From Knoellia sinensis KCTC 19936 (GTDB taxonomy: Bacteria > Actinomycetota > Actinomycetes > Actinomycetales > Dermatophilaceae), in NCBI RefSeq assembly GCF_000768705.1, contig NZ_AVPJ01000001.1, positions 372,001 to 436,000 on the forward strand: 64,000 nucleotides of DNA. The letters run 5' to 3'. Of the stretch, positions 37,463-46,309 are shown in pieces. The notes beneath the pieces were generated by a model. That model was given only the letters and a program-made list of their open reading frames with translations. It was not told where the DNA came from and made no database searches. The position numbers and the translations under genes are program-made. Numbering within the stretch: position 1 is the first letter of the stretch; each line of letters begins with the position of its first letter.

Positions 37463-38368
37463 TCAGACCCGGAGGTACCGGCGCAGGGTGACCAGACTCG
37501 TCAGGGCGGCTATGAGGATGACCCCACCGAAGAGCCATGGCGTGAGGGCCCAGACGTCATTGGCCCCGATGAGCGCCTTGTTGAGCACGACCTGGTTGAA
37601 GCCGGCGTTGAAGATCAGGCGGAGCCCCACCCAGAGCATGCCCACTGCCAGCGCCACGCCGAGCGTGGCCACCACGAGCATCTCGATGATGAACGGCATC
37701 CGGATCGTCCAGTTCGAGGCGCCCACGAGACGCATGATCCCGATTTCTCTGCGTCTGATGAAGGCCGCTTGTCGGATCGTCGTGGCCATGAGCAGGGTGG
37801 CGCAGATGACCATGAGGGCGGCGAGGACCACGGAGAACCCGGTGATCCAGTTGATGATCTGGAAGAACCGTTTGAGGACTCTCTCCTGGTCCTGGACGCT
37901 GGCCACGCCCGGCGCCCGCTCGAACTGGGACGTCACGACCCCGAACTTCGAGGGATCGTCGAGTTGGACGCGGAAGCTCTGCGGGATGTCTCCCAACTGC
38001 ACGTTGCCCGTGATCGGGCTGTTGCGGAACTGCTCCTTGAAGCGCTCGAAGGCCTGCGCCTCGGACTCGTGGAAGACCTGCTTGACCTCGGGCATGGCCC
38101 TGAGCTGGGACTCGATGCTCTGCTTCTGCGCCTCCGTGGCGGCCAGACCCTGGCAGTTGGGAGTGTTCGAGTCGTCCGTGCACAGGTAGATCGACACCTG
38201 GATGCGGTCGTACCAGTAGCCCTTCATCGTGTCGGCCTGACGCTGGGCGAGCAGCCCCAGACCCAGGAGGAACATCGACACCATCGTCACGAGGACGACC
38301 GAGAGGGCCATCGACAGGTTGCGACGCAGTCCTGACCAGACCTCACCGGCGATGAATCGCGCCTTCAT
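37463..38368 (-). CDS. ftsX: Cell-division permease-like protein FtsX
   Basis: 301 aa. [20 protein letters not shown] precedes helix 1 ([20 protein letters not shown]), then an outer domain (~45-170, with Cys at DD-NTPNCQG and an earlier YLCTDD) and helices near 180, 225 and 275 with the conserved [20 protein letters not shown]. FtsX and FtsE form an ABC-type complex that couples the Z-ring to peptidoglycan hydrolases. Its start overlaps the ftsE stop (ATGA). Confidence 0.95.
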   Translation of the reverse strand: MKARFIAGEVWSGLRRNLSMALSVVLVTMVSMFLLGLGLLAQRQADTMKGYWYDRIQVSIYLCTDDSNTPNCQGLAATEAQKQSIESQLRAMPEVKQVFHESEAQAFERFKEQFRNSPITGNVQLGDIPQSFRVQLDDPSKFGVVTSQFERAPGVASVQDQERVLKRFFQIINWITGFSVVLAALMVICATLLMATTIRQAAFIRRREIGIMRLVGASNWTIRMPFIIEMLVVATLGVALAVGMLWVGLRLIFNAGFNQVVLNKALIGANDVWALTPWLFGGVILIAALTSLVTLRRYLRV

Positions 38369-39189
38369 CGGTCCTCACCCCCGAAGCGCTCGGGATCGAG
38401 GTCCCCGATCTGCTCGATGCCCTCGATGTCCTCGACCGCGTGCGGGTCGTCAGCGTTGGACGAACCGCCCGACGCCGGTGAGGTTCCGGCGCCCCCGGCC
38501 TCCACCCGGGGCATGTAGGTCGCGTGCTCCTCGTCGCGCACGACACGGCCCTCGTCGAGCTGGACGACGCGGTGGCGGAGGTCGTTGACGGTGTCGGCGT
38601 CGTGGGTGGCCATGACCACGGTGGTACCTGCCCGGTTGATCCGGTCGAGCAAGTGGACGATGTCGAGGCTGATCTTGGGGTCGAGGTTGCCGGTGGGTTC
38701 GTCGCAGAGCAGGATCTGCGGCTTGTTCACGACGGCCCTTGCGATCGCGACCCGCTGTTGCTCACCACCGGACAACTGGTGCGGAAGGCGCTTGCCCTTG
38801 CCCTCGAGGCCCACCATCTCGAGGGTCTCGGGGACGAGCTGACGGATGGCCGAGGCGGGCTTCCCGATGACCTGAAGGGCGAAGGCCACGTTCTGGTCGA
38901 CTGTCTTGCCCGGCAGCAGCCGGAAGTCCTGGAAGACCGCGCCGATCTCCCGGCGGAACCGCGGCACCTTGCGCGTCGAGAGCGTGCTGAGGTCCTGACC
39001 TGCCACGAGGACCTTCCCGGTCGTGGCGCGCTCTTCGCGCAGGGCGAGGCGGAGCATCGTGGACTTGCCCGAGCCTGACGGACCCACGATGAAGAGGAAC
39101 TCGCCGCGCTCGACGTTGACGTTGACGTCAGAGAGCGCTGGACGGGTGGACCTCGGGTAGACCTTGGAAACGTTGTCGAAGCGAATCAT
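38365..39189 (-). CDS. ftsE: Cell-division ATP-binding protein FtsE
   Basis: 274 aa from ATG 39189 ([20 protein letters not shown]). Walker [10 protein letters not shown] (residues 36-44), Q-loop FQDFRLL, signature [14 protein letters not shown], Walker [13 protein letters not shown] and H-loop ATHDADTV. A ~45-residue C-terminal tail (Gly/Ser/Asp-rich, [18 protein letters not shown]) extends beyond the usual FtsE end. It powers FtsX at the division site. The unit is ftsE-ftsX, followed by the M23 peptidase and then smpB; prfB, often adjacent in related genomes, lies at 43646-44758. Confidence 0.96.
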   Translation of the reverse strand: MIRFDNVSKVYPRSTRPALSDVNVNVERGEFLFIVGPSGSGKSTMLRLALREERATTGKVLVAGQDLSTLSTRKVPRFRREIGAVFQDFRLLPGKTVDQNVAFALQVIGKPASAIRQLVPETLEMVGLEGKGKRLPHQLSGGEQQRVAIARAVVNKPQILLCDEPTGNLDPKISLDIVHLLDRINRAGTTVVMATHDADTVNDLRHRVVQLDEGRVVRDEEHATYMPRVEAGGAGTSPASGGSSNADDPHAVEDIEGIEQIGDLDPERFGGEDR

Positions 39190-39361
39190 GCGCTGGGTCG
39201 GGCCTTCGGGCTCGGGGGCGGATGCGTGTCGAGCATAGGTTCCGGGGCTGTGGGGCGCGCGCAAACCCACCGGACCGGCGTGTGTGCGCCCTGGGGCTTG
39301 GACCTCACCTGTGACGCCATGACCACCCACGTGTCCGGACACGACGGGCCGGCAGATGAAG

Positions 39362-39378
39362 TTGCTTGATGCAAGCAA
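39362..39378. promoter_or_regulatory. Perfect palindromic operator for the MarR-family regulator
   Basis: TTGCTT (39362-39367) and AAGCAA (39373-39378) form a perfect inverted repeat with a 5-base centre, 20 bases before the MarR start codon. This size and position are typical of MarR autorepressor sites. Confidence 0.65.
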
Positions 39379-39398
39379 TGGAGTGTTGAATAGTTGAC

Positions 39399-39953
39399 AT
39401 GGTCAAGGAGATGGTCGGCGGCGAGGCGTTCGAAGAGTTCAGCAGCAGCCTCTTCCGACTGACCCGCTCGTTGCGCTCCACCTCGCACCTCTGGGTCCAG
39501 CTCCCGGGCGGACTCAAGCGCACCGACATCACGATCCTCACCGTGCTCTCCGACCACGGGGACTGCCGTCCGGGGTTCATCGCCGACCGGCTGCATGTCG
39601 GCGCCTCCGTCGTGAGCCGGCAACTCGTCTCCCTTGCCGGAGACGGCCTCGTCATTCGACGCAAGGACCCAGCCGACGGTCGCGCGGAGCTCATCTCGCT
39701 CTCTCCGGAAGGCAAGGCCCGGCTGCTGGCACTGCGAACGGCCTACGTGGCCGCTCTGCGGGAGCAGTTCACCGACTGGGACACCGCGAAGGCAACCGAA
39801 GCTGCGGCCCTCCTCGACGAGATCTCCGACCACATCGTGCTCGCCCTCGGCGGCACCCCCGCGACCAACCCCCACCCGGCCCACCATCGCGCTTCGTCCC
39901 CCAGCACGGACAGCACCCTCGGTGGCGACGACTCCAAGGACCTCCATGGCTGA
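39399..39953 (+). CDS. MarR-family transcriptional regulator
   Basis: 184 aa. The winged helix-turn-helix reads [42 protein letters not shown], with the family hallmark Asp-x-Arg in the wing, flanked by dimerisation helices. A ~30-residue Pro/Ser/His-rich tail is unusual. The MFS exporter gene overlaps its end by 8 bases, so the two form a regulator-efflux operon; loss of repression on binding an exported compound is the likely logic. Confidence 0.93.
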   Translation: MVKEMVGGEAFEEFSSSLFRLTRSLRSTSHLWVQLPGGLKRTDITILTVLSDHGDCRPGFIADRLHVGASVVSRQLVSLAGDGLVIRRKDPADGRAELISLSPEGKARLLALRTAYVAALREQFTDWDTAKATEAAALLDEISDHIVLALGGTPATNPHPAHHRASSPSTDSTLGGDDSKDLHG

Positions 39954-41508
39954 CCGCACCACCTTCAAGGAACCCGACCTCAGTCACAGGGAGGTTCTGG
40001 AGGTCCTCATCGGGTTGCTCTCGATGCTCTTCGTGGCCATGGTCAGTTCCACCATCGTCAGCACTGCGCTACCGACGATCATCGGTGACCTGGGCGGCAG
40101 CCAGACCTCCTACACGTGGGTCGTCACGACGACCCTCCTGGCCCTCACGGTGACGAGCCCCATCTGGTCCAAGCTGTCCGACCTGTTCGACAAGAAGTTG
40201 CTCGTCCAGATCTCCGGAGTGCTCTTCCTGCTCGGCGCCCTCGCCGCCGGCTTCTCGCAGAACGTGCCACAACTCCTCGCTGCCCGCGGCCTCCAGGGCG
40301 TCGGCGTCGGCGGGCTCATGGCGCTGTCGCAGGCCATCATCGGCTCGATCATCCCGCCGCGCGAGCGTGGTCGCTACACCGGCTACATGGCGGCCACCAT
40401 GGCTGTCGCGACGGTCTCCGGACCGCTCATGGGAGGCCTCCTCGTCGACAGCGTCGGCTGGCGCTGGTGCTTCTGGGCCGCCGTGCCGATTTCGCTGGTC
40501 GGCCTCGGCATGCTCCAGAGGTTCCTCCACCTCGAGCACCACCGACGTGACGCCCGGATCGACTGGTGGGGGGCCATCCTCATCTCCCTCGCGGCGAGCC
40601 TGCCGCTCATCTGGGTCTCCTTCGCCGGGGACCGCTACGACTGGATCTCGGCAGAGACCGCGGCTTTCCTCGTCCCGTCCGCCCTCGCCGTCGTGGCTCT
40701 CGTCCTCGTCGAGCGACGCCACCCGGAGCCGCTGATCCCGGGCAGGATCCTCTTCGAGAGGACGACCAGCCTGGCCATCATCGGGAGTATCGCCGTGGGC
40801 ATCGCCCAGTTCGGGACGTCGGTCTTCCTCAGTCAGTTCTTCCAGGTGGCGCAGGGCTTCTCCCCCACTGACGCCGGCCTCCTCATGCTGCCGCTCATCC
40901 TCGGCAGCATGATCGGCGCAACCGCCTCGGGGATGCTCATCACGCGAACCGGGGTGTGGAAGCCCTACATGCTGGTGGGCACCGTGATCCTCATCGTGGG
41001 CCTCGGCCTCATGGGCTTCACCGACCACACGACGCCGATCTGGCACCTGTCGGCCTACATGATCCTCATGGGACTGGGACAGGGCACGCTCATGCAGAAC
41101 CTCGTGCTCGTCGTCCAGAACACCGTCGACGTCCGCGACATCGGCACCGCGAGCGGTGTCGTGAGCTTCTTCCGCTCACTCGGCGGCACGGTCGGCATGG
41201 CAGTGCTCGGGGCCATCCTCGCCACCCGCGTGAGCGACCACATCGCCACTGGCCTGCAGGCCAAAGGCCTGCCGGTGCCGGCCGATGGTGGGGGCAGCAA
41301 TCTCGACCTGGATTCACTGCCCGCGCCAGTCCTCGAGATCGTCCGGCACGCCTACGGCGACAGCACCGGCTACATCTTCGTCATCGCCGCCGCCGTGACG
41401 GTCGTGACGCTCATCGCAGTGGCCCTCATGCCACCCACCGAGCTGCGGACGACGGTGGCCAAGCACGACGAGAAGGACCCACTGGGCCTCGAGCAGCCCA
41501 TCGACTGA
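39946..41508 (+). CDS. MFS multidrug exporter, DHA2 (EmrB/QacA) type
   Basis: 520 aa from ATG 39946, overlapping the MarR gene. About 14 hydrophobic helices; motif D1 LFVAMVSSTIVSTALPTIIG, motif A KLSDLFDKKLLVQISGVLF, motif C-like TVSGPLMGGLLVDSVGWRWC FW. These features fit proton-driven 14-helix drug exporters. The substrate is unknown. Co-transcribed with its MarR regulator and ended by the long hairpin at 41521-41596. Confidence 0.93.
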   Translation: MADRTTFKEPDLSHREVLEVLIGLLSMLFVAMVSSTIVSTALPTIIGDLGGSQTSYTWVVTTTLLALTVTSPIWSKLSDLFDKKLLVQISGVLFLLGALAAGFSQNVPQLLAARGLQGVGVGGLMALSQAIIGSIIPPRERGRYTGYMAATMAVATVSGPLMGGLLVDSVGWRWCFWAAVPISLVGLGMLQRFLHLEHHRRDARIDWWGAILISLAASLPLIWVSFAGDRYDWISAETAAFLVPSALAVVALVLVERRHPEPLIPGRILFERTTSLAIIGSIAVGIAQFGTSVFLSQFFQVAQGFSPTDAGLLMLPLILGSMIGATASGMLITRTGVWKPYMLVGTVILIVGLGLMGFTDHTTPIWHLSAYMILMGLGQGTLMQNLVLVVQNTVDVRDIGTASGVVSFFRSLGGTVGMAVLGAILATRVSDHIATGLQAKGLPVPADGGGSNLDLDSLPAPVLEIVRHAYGDSTGYIFVIAAAVTVVTLIAVALMPPTELRTTVAKHDEKDPLGLEQPID

Positions 41509-41520
41509 CCAGCCCCGCAG

Positions 41521-41596
41521 ACGACTCATTGCCCGTTTGGGCACCTTCCGCAGGACGTTCGCTGCCTGCGGAAGGCCCAAACGGGCAATGGGTCGT
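41521..41596. terminator. Very long hairpin between convergent genes
   Basis: Arms 41521-41554 and 41565-41596 pair over about 32 bases with one T-G position and a 2-base bulge. It spans the whole gap between the MFS gene and the secreted hydrolase gene. The arm includes the small palindrome GCCCGTTTGGGC. No U-tract. Confidence 0.78.
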
Positions 41597-41601
41597 TTCG
41601 G

Positions 41602-43002
41602 TCAGAGGGTGCAGGTGTTGACCAGGTCACCCGAGGCCGGACGAGGCACGGTGGTGCTGGCCGGAGGGGCCGTTCCGTCCTCGACCCAGGCCGTGAGGGC
41701 GTCGAAGCCGGCGCGGGCGCAGGGCAGGGTCGATCGGAGCTGGTTCGGGAAGAGCGGAACCAGTGCGTCCGTGTGGGTGCCTCCGACGACGCGGTAGGCG
41801 CGGTGCATGTCGGTCTTGCCCTCGTCGGCGATCAGAGCGGAGTACGCCTCCTGGGTGTGCTTGATCGGAAGGAGCGTGTCCATGTCGCCCTGCAGCGAGA
41901 TCAGCGGGCGCTTGATGTCACCGGTGAGCTCGACCGAACGCATCGCCTCCTTCACCTCATCCGGGCGGCTGTCGTAGTCGTAGTCCGCGTCGCACTGAGG
42001 AGTTCCGCTGGTGCAGTAGGGCGTTCCCGCCTTGGTGTCACCGTCGAACTCGGGGTCGAACTCCTCGCGGTAGATCCGCTGGGTGAGGTCCCAGTACACC
42101 TGGTGGTGGAAGGGCCACAGGAACTCGCTGCCGGGTTCGAAGCCGGCCGCGATGATGGCGTCGTGGGCCGCGGCGTCCCCTGCAGCGTGGGCGGGGTAGT
42201 TCTTGAGCGCAGCGGGGAGGTAGGTGAGCAGGTTCGGGCCGTCGCCGCGCAGCAACGTGCCTTCCCAGTCGAGTCCGCCGTCGTAGAGGTCGGGGCGGTT
42301 CTCGAGCTGCCAGCGGACGAGGTAGCCGCCATTGGAGATGCCGGCCATCCAGGTGCGGGACGGCTTCTTGGCCTTGACCTTCTGCAGCACCTTCTTGGAG
42401 GCGATCGTCAGCTCAGTGACTCGGGAGTGCCACTCGGCCACACTGCCGCCCGGCTCGGAGCCGTCGTCCCAGAAGTTCAGGCCGACGTTGCCCTTGTCGG
42501 TGCTCGCGAACGCGTAGCCCTGGCCGAGGACGAAGTCCGACCACACCTGGTCGTTGGCGTACTGGGTGCGGTTGCCCGGGGCGCCGGTGACGACGAGGCC
42601 GCCGTTCCAGTTGTCCGGGATGCGGATGACGAACTGGCTGTCGTGGTTCCAGCCGTTGTTGACGTTCGTCGTGGAGGTGTCGGGGAAGTAGCCGTCGATC
42701 TGGATACCGGGCACACCGGTGGGGTTGACCGTGCCGGGCGTGACGAGACCGGCATAGTCGCCGGGCTTCGTGTGACCGGAAGCCACGGTGCCGGCCGTGG
42801 TGAGGTCGTCGAGGCAGGCGACCTTCTGCATTTCGGCGCCCGGCACCTGGGCCTTGGCCTGGCGGGCGCAGTGCCCACCTCCGGGCTTGTCAGTGGCCTT
42901 GTCGGCCGTGGCGGGTGGCGCGGTCACCACGAGGGCGGCAGTCGCGGCGAGGGCGGTCAGGGTCGCGAGGACCGTGCGAGGAGACGTCTTTGTCGGGCGC
43001 AT
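41602..43002 (-). CDS. Secreted alpha/beta hydrolase (tannase/feruloyl esterase or 3-hydroxybutyrate oligomer hydrolase-like)
   Basis: 466 aa from ATG 43002 (MRPTKTSPRT); the longer frame upstream lacks support. Signal peptide LATLTALAATAALVVTAPPA. The catalytic core includes GGLVVTGAPGNRTQYANDQV, YAFASTDKGNVGLNFWDDGS, WMAGISNGGYLVRWQLENRP (nucleophile Ser in GISNGG), DMDTLLPIKHTQEAY (acid Asp) and VVGGTHTDALVPLFP (His). Several Cys pairs suggest extracellular disulfides. The family hydrolyses esters or polymer fragments; the true substrate is not determinable here. Confidence 0.75.
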   Translation of the reverse strand: MRPTKTSPRTVLATLTALAATAALVVTAPPATADKATDKPGGGHCARQAKAQVPGAEMQKVACLDDLTTAGTVASGHTKPGDYAGLVTPGTVNPTGVPGIQIDGYFPDTSTTNVNNGWNHDSQFVIRIPDNWNGGLVVTGAPGNRTQYANDQVWSDFVLGQGYAFASTDKGNVGLNFWDDGSEPGGSVAEWHSRVTELTIASKKVLQKVKAKKPSRTWMAGISNGGYLVRWQLENRPDLYDGGLDWEGTLLRGDGPNLLTYLPAALKNYPAHAAGDAAAHDAIIAAGFEPGSEFLWPFHHQVYWDLTQRIYREEFDPEFDGDTKAGTPYCTSGTPQCDADYDYDSRPDEVKEAMRSVELTGDIKRPLISLQGDMDTLLPIKHTQEAYSALIADEGKTDMHRAYRVVGGTHTDALVPLFPNQLRSTLPCARAGFDALTAWVEDGTAPPASTTVPRPASGDLVNTCTL

Positions 43003-43121
43003 GGGGGCAGCATTCCCGTGACAGAGCGCTTCTCCCATGTGTCGCGGAACCACTCCCCCGCCGCCACCGTGTGATGTGGTGCTGCGCGGCAGGTGATGTC
43101 AGCGTGAATCGTGGTCGGCGC

Positions 43122-43610
43122 TCAGCCGACAGCTGGACCTTCGCCGGGATACATGACGTCGCGCAGGGTGACCATGACGAGGTCCGCGGCAGCGTGGGAG
43201 TCGTCCAGGGAGAGGTAGGCCGTCTCCGTCACGTCGTCCGGGAACCACCGGTTCCAGACCCGCTCCTCCAGCGAGATCGGACCGGGTCGGCGCCATCCCA
43301 GCTCGTCGAGCGCCTCCTCCTCCGGTTCGGTGAAGAAGTAGACACCCCCGAACTCCTCGCTGCCGACGAGTTCCACCACCGCATGGCGCTCGTCACGTCG
43401 CACGCGCACCCAGGGCGCCACGTCCTCATAGCGCGCTGGCACCAACCCGAAGGCCCGGGCCTTGCGAACCAGGTGGGGCCGCGACCGTTCGGGAACCGAG
43501 ACCGTGACCGAGTCGCCCTCGGACAGCGAGCGGATGCGGATCGCGAGATCACTGGACCATGCACGCCAGTCCAGCGGACCGCCGGGTGGTGGCTCCACGG
43601 CATACGTCAT
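43122..43610 (-). CDS. Conserved hypothetical protein
   Basis: 162 aa, no signal peptide or membrane segment. It starts MTYAVEPPPGGPLDWRAWSS and contains DSVTVSVPERSRPHLVRKAR, HAVVELVGSEEFGGVYFFTE and LSLDDSHAAADLVMVTLRDV. The alpha/beta composition is reminiscent of TY-Chap/YbjN-like chaperone folds, but I cannot place it in a named family. It lies 35 bases downstream of prfB in the same direction, so it may share its transcript. Confidence 0.65.
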   Translation of the reverse strand: MTYAVEPPPGGPLDWRAWSSDLAIRIRSLSEGDSVTVSVPERSRPHLVRKARAFGLVPARYEDVAPWVRVRRDERHAVVELVGSEEFGGVYFFTEPEEEALDELGWRRPGPISLEERVWNRWFPDDVTETAYLSLDDSHAAADLVMVTLRDVMYPGEGPAVG

Positions 43611-43645
43611 GGCTTGTCTCGAATCTCGTTGTCCCGGAAGGGAAC

Positions 43646-44758
43646 TCAGTCCTCGGCCTTGCGCTCGGCGATCTGCCAGCGGATACCGGCCTCGATGAAG
43701 CCGTCGATGTCACCGTCGAAGACGGCGGTCGGGTTGCCGGTCTCGAACTCGGTCCGGAGGTCCTTGACCATCTGGTAGGGGTTGAGGACGTAGGAGCGCA
43801 TCTGGTCGCCCCAGCTCGCCTTGACGTCGCCGGCGAGTTCCTTGCGCTCGGCAGCTTCCTCGGCGCGCTTGAGCAGGAGGAGCCGCGACTGCATGACGCG
43901 CAGCGCCGCCGCACGGTTCTGGATCTGCGACTTCTCGTTCTGCATCGAAACGACGGTCCCCGTGGGGATGTGCGTCATGCGGACGGCCGAGTCGGTCGTG
44001 TTGACCGACTGACCACCGGGGCCGGACGAGCGGAAGACATCGATCTTGAGGTCGTTCTCGGGGATCTCGATGCTGTCCGTGCCCTCGATGAGCGGGATGA
44101 CCTCGACGGCGGCGAAGCTCGTCTGGCGGCGGCCCTGGTTGTCGAAGGGGCTGATGCGGACGAGGCGGTGGGTGCCGCCCTCGACCGAGAGGTTGCCGTA
44201 GGCGTAGGGCACGTTGACCTCGAAGGTCGCGGACTTGAGGCCCGCCTCCTCGGCGTAGGACGTGTCCATGACCTTGGTCGGGTAGCCGTGGCGCTCGGCC
44301 CAGCGGAGATACATGCGCATGAGCATCTCGGCGAAGTCCGCGGCGTCGACGCCACCGGCGCCTGCGCGGATCGTCACGACGGCGGCGCGCTCGTCATATT
44401 CACCACTGAGCAGGGTGCGGACCTCGAGCTCGCCGACGGCCTTCTTAACGGCCACGAGTTCCTTCTCGGCCTCGGCGAGGGTCTCCGCGTCGTTTTCCTC
44501 CTGGCCCATCTCGACGAGCACCTCGAGATCATCGACGCGGGCATCCATGCCGGTGACGCGTTCGTGCTCCGCCTTGGCTCGAGACAGCGCGGACGTCACG
44601 GCCTGTGCCTTCTCCTGGTCGTCCCAGAGATCGGGAGCGGCCGCCTGACTCTCGAGGTCGTCGATCTGCGCCTGCAACGCCGACAGGTCGGTGACGTCAC
44701 GCACGGACGTCATCGTCGTGCGCAGGTCCTTGATCTCTTGCTGGAAGTCGGTTGCCAC
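43646..44758 (-). CDS. prfB: Peptide chain release factor 2
   Basis: 370 aa from GTG 44758 ([20 protein letters not shown]), the usual family start; the frame stays open upstream to 44824 through the repeat element at 44764-44801, which I exclude. Domain 2 carries the stop-codon-reading SPF tripeptide in [20 protein letters not shown]; domain 3 carries GGQ in [16 protein letters not shown]. It reads UGA and UAA and releases the nascent chain. No internal programmed frameshift is seen; the whole protein lies in one frame. No ftsE/ftsX follows directly. Confidence 0.96.
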   Translation of the reverse strand: MATDFQQEIKDLRTTMTSVRDVTDLSALQAQIDDLESQAAAPDLWDDQEKAQAVTSALSRAKAEHERVTGMDARVDDLEVLVEMGQEENDAETLAEAEKELVAVKKAVGELEVRTLLSGEYDERAAVVTIRAGAGGVDAADFAEMLMRMYLRWAERHGYPTKVMDTSYAEEAGLKSATFEVNVPYAYGNLSVEGGTHRLVRISPFDNQGRRQTSFAAVEVIPLIEGTDSIEIPENDLKIDVFRSSGPGGQSVNTTDSAVRMTHIPTGTVVSMQNEKSQIQNRAAALRVMQSRLLLLKRAEEAAERKELAGDVKASWGDQMRSYVLNPYQMVKDLRTEFETGNPTAVFDGDIDGFIEAGIRWQIAERKAED

Positions 44759-44763
44759 AAGAG

Positions 44764-44801
44764 CAAAGACTACGTGCCCGTATGCCGTCCGCTCACCACC
44801 C
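44764..44801 (-). repeat. Repeat element copy in the prfB leader
   Basis: Read on the minus strand, 44801-44776 matches 63133-63158 in the maltokinase gene at 25 of 26 bases (core GAGCGGACGGCATACGGGCA), with partial similarity for 12 more. A shorter 15-base copy (CGGACGGCATACGGG) lies at 58534-58520. Confidence 0.75.
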
Positions 44802-44808
44802 GCGCGAG

Positions 44809-44839
44809 CCGCCGGGTCGCGCACGGCGACCCGGCGGCA
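44809..44839 (-). terminator. Hairpin terminator after the small secreted protein gene
   Basis: Arms 44809-44821 and 44827-44839 (GCCGCCGGGTCGC and complement) pair perfectly over 13 bases with a 5-base loop, 36 bases past the stop of the gene at 44875 and before prfB. Confidence 0.72.
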
Positions 44840-44874
44840 TACCGACCGATCGTCTGGCTACGGAGTGGGTCGGC

Positions 44875-45288
44875 TCAGAACTCGACGCCGCAGCTGGCGT
44901 AGGCGCCGCCGATCTGCGCTCCATGGGCGGCGAAGACGTGGTCGATGCCCTTGTGGTTGGCAGTGTTGTTGTGGCCGCCGACGACCCCATCCTTGCCGCC
45001 GCCCCGGATCTTGACGGTGAACGACGACGGGGAACCGGTTGCCTCGTAGGCAGCCAGCACGCATTCCCCGGTCGCAGCGTCGTAGAGGCCGGCCTCCACC
45101 TCCGCGGCGATTTCGTCGGCCACGACGATGGTGAACCAGGCGTTGGAGTTCGAGCCAGCCTTGAGGTTGCCCTGTGCGGAGCGGCTGGCGTTGAAGCACT
45201 CGTGGGCTGCTGCCGTGGTGGCGGTGGCGAGGCCGATTGCGGCGGCCATCGCGACGGAGGCGCCGAGGCGCGACGTGAAACGGTGCAT
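44875..45288 (-). CDS. Small secreted protein, unknown function
   Basis: 137 aa from ATG 45288 with AGGGGA upstream. Signal peptide: LGASVAMAAAIGLATATTAA, cut after AHA-like AAA/HEC. The mature part is ~110 residues with three Cys (HECFNAS, GECVLAA, ASCGVEF), a Gly-rich loop (KIRGGGKDGVVGGHNNTAN) and an alternating strand pattern. No family recognised. The upstream region 45289-45468 holds a perfect inverted repeat at 45391-45412. Confidence 0.7.
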   Translation of the reverse strand: MHRFTSRLGASVAMAAAIGLATATTAAAHECFNASRSAQGNLKAGSNSNAWFTIVVADEIAAEVEAGLYDAATGECVLAAYEATGSPSSFTVKIRGGGKDGVVGGHNNTANHKGIDHVFAAHGAQIGGAYASCGVEF

Positions 45289-45390
45289 GTCGGTTCCCCT
45301 TCCGAAGCGCCACCGTGGCAACGGAACGTCACCGGTTGCGGTAGGGCTCCTGCCCGCGAAGTGTTCTCCTGACGGAGACTCGACACGTTC

Positions 45391-45412
45391 GAATGACCAA
45401 AAGCAGTCATTC
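45391..45412. promoter_or_regulatory. Inverted repeat upstream of the small secreted protein gene
   Basis: GAATGAC (45391-45397) and GTCATTC (45406-45412) form a perfect 7-base inverted repeat with an A-rich 8-base centre, ~105 bases upstream of ATG 45288. It could be an operator or part of the end of the Pr6Pr transcript. Confidence 0.4.
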
Positions 45413-45468
45413 CGGGTCATGCGAATGGTCCCGCCGTGATCAAGACACGCGCTGGGTATGCCGGCCGC

Positions 45469-46149
45469 TCACCTCGCGCGGACCGGCCGCCGCTCCTCGG
45501 CGTCGTCCTTCACGCCGGGGAGAAGTCGGTCGATGCGCGTTGCGGCCCAGGTGAGGGTCAGGAGGAGGACGGCGACACCGGCGCACGCAGCGAGGGTGCC
45601 CGCGTACCCGTGCAGGCTCACGTCGAGGAACGGGTACGGGTACCAGTCGACGGCGGCGCCACGCACGAGCGTGTAGGCGAGCCAGCCAACAGGGAAGATC
45701 AGCGATGACAGCAGGAGGCTGCGGTGGGCCTGCCCGCGCGGCCCGAAGACGGCCCACCCGATGACGGCGAGCGCCGGCACGACGAGGTGAAGGAGTTTGT
45801 CGGCGACCGCATCCGCGCCGTGCAGGTCGAGCAGCGGCCGCAGGAGGAACCAGTGGACGATGCCGGTGACCGCGATGGCGACGACGGCGTTGAGCCGCAG
45901 GACCTTCCACCACGTCGGGTAGCGCTCCTGGCCCAGAGCCAGCGTGGTGGTCGTCAGGGCGACGAGCAGGTTGGACAGGACCGTGAAGTAGGAGACGAAA
46001 CGGACCAGCCTCGTGCCGAGGTCCGGAGGGGTCACGTCGTCGAGAACCCTGCCACCCCTGATCACGAGCACGAGTTGCAGGAGCAGGGCCACCCACGTCA
46101 CGAGGGCCGTCAGGAGGTGCCAAGTGCGCGCCAGCCGCTGCGTGTTCAC
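45469..46149 (-). CDS. Pr6Pr-family (FAR-17a/AIG1-like) membrane protein
   Basis: 226 aa from GTG 46149 (VNTQRLARTWHLL). About six membrane helices: LLTALVTWVALLLQLVLVIR, FVSYFTVLSNLLVALTTTTL, VVAIAVTGIVHWFLLRPLL, VVPALAVIGWAVFGP, LLLSSLIFPVGWLAYTLVRG and TLAACAGVAVLLLTLTWAA. The pattern SYFTVLSNL followed by TGIVHWFLL is typical of the family. No enzymatic role is established for bacterial members. It is divergent from the zinc protease gene at 46310. Confidence 0.82.
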   Translation of the reverse strand: MNTQRLARTWHLLTALVTWVALLLQLVLVIRGGRVLDDVTPPDLGTRLVRFVSYFTVLSNLLVALTTTTLALGQERYPTWWKVLRLNAVVAIAVTGIVHWFLLRPLLDLHGADAVADKLLHLVVPALAVIGWAVFGPRGQAHRSLLLSSLIFPVGWLAYTLVRGAAVDWYPYPFLDVSLHGYAGTLAACAGVAVLLLTLTWAATRIDRLLPGVKDDAEERRPVRAR

Positions 46150-46309
46150 CCGCCCATCATCGCGGGTGGGACGCCTGGACGGACGTCCATTTTCTTTACC
46201 AAACCTTGGAGATTCACCTGATGACTGGCGGGCCACCGCAGCCCTAGTTGACCCATGGCCTCCCGTCACCTGCCGGGGGCCTTCACGTCGACACCCAGGA
46301 GACCGCCAC

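Noticed and set aside
43646-44758. Programmed +1 frameshift in prfB
   Set aside because: The whole protein is in one frame with no internal stop near codon 25.
44759-44824. Longer prfB start including the repeat (to 44824)
   Set aside because: The added residues come from the repeat element and a hairpin arm; [13 protein letters not shown] is the normal family start.
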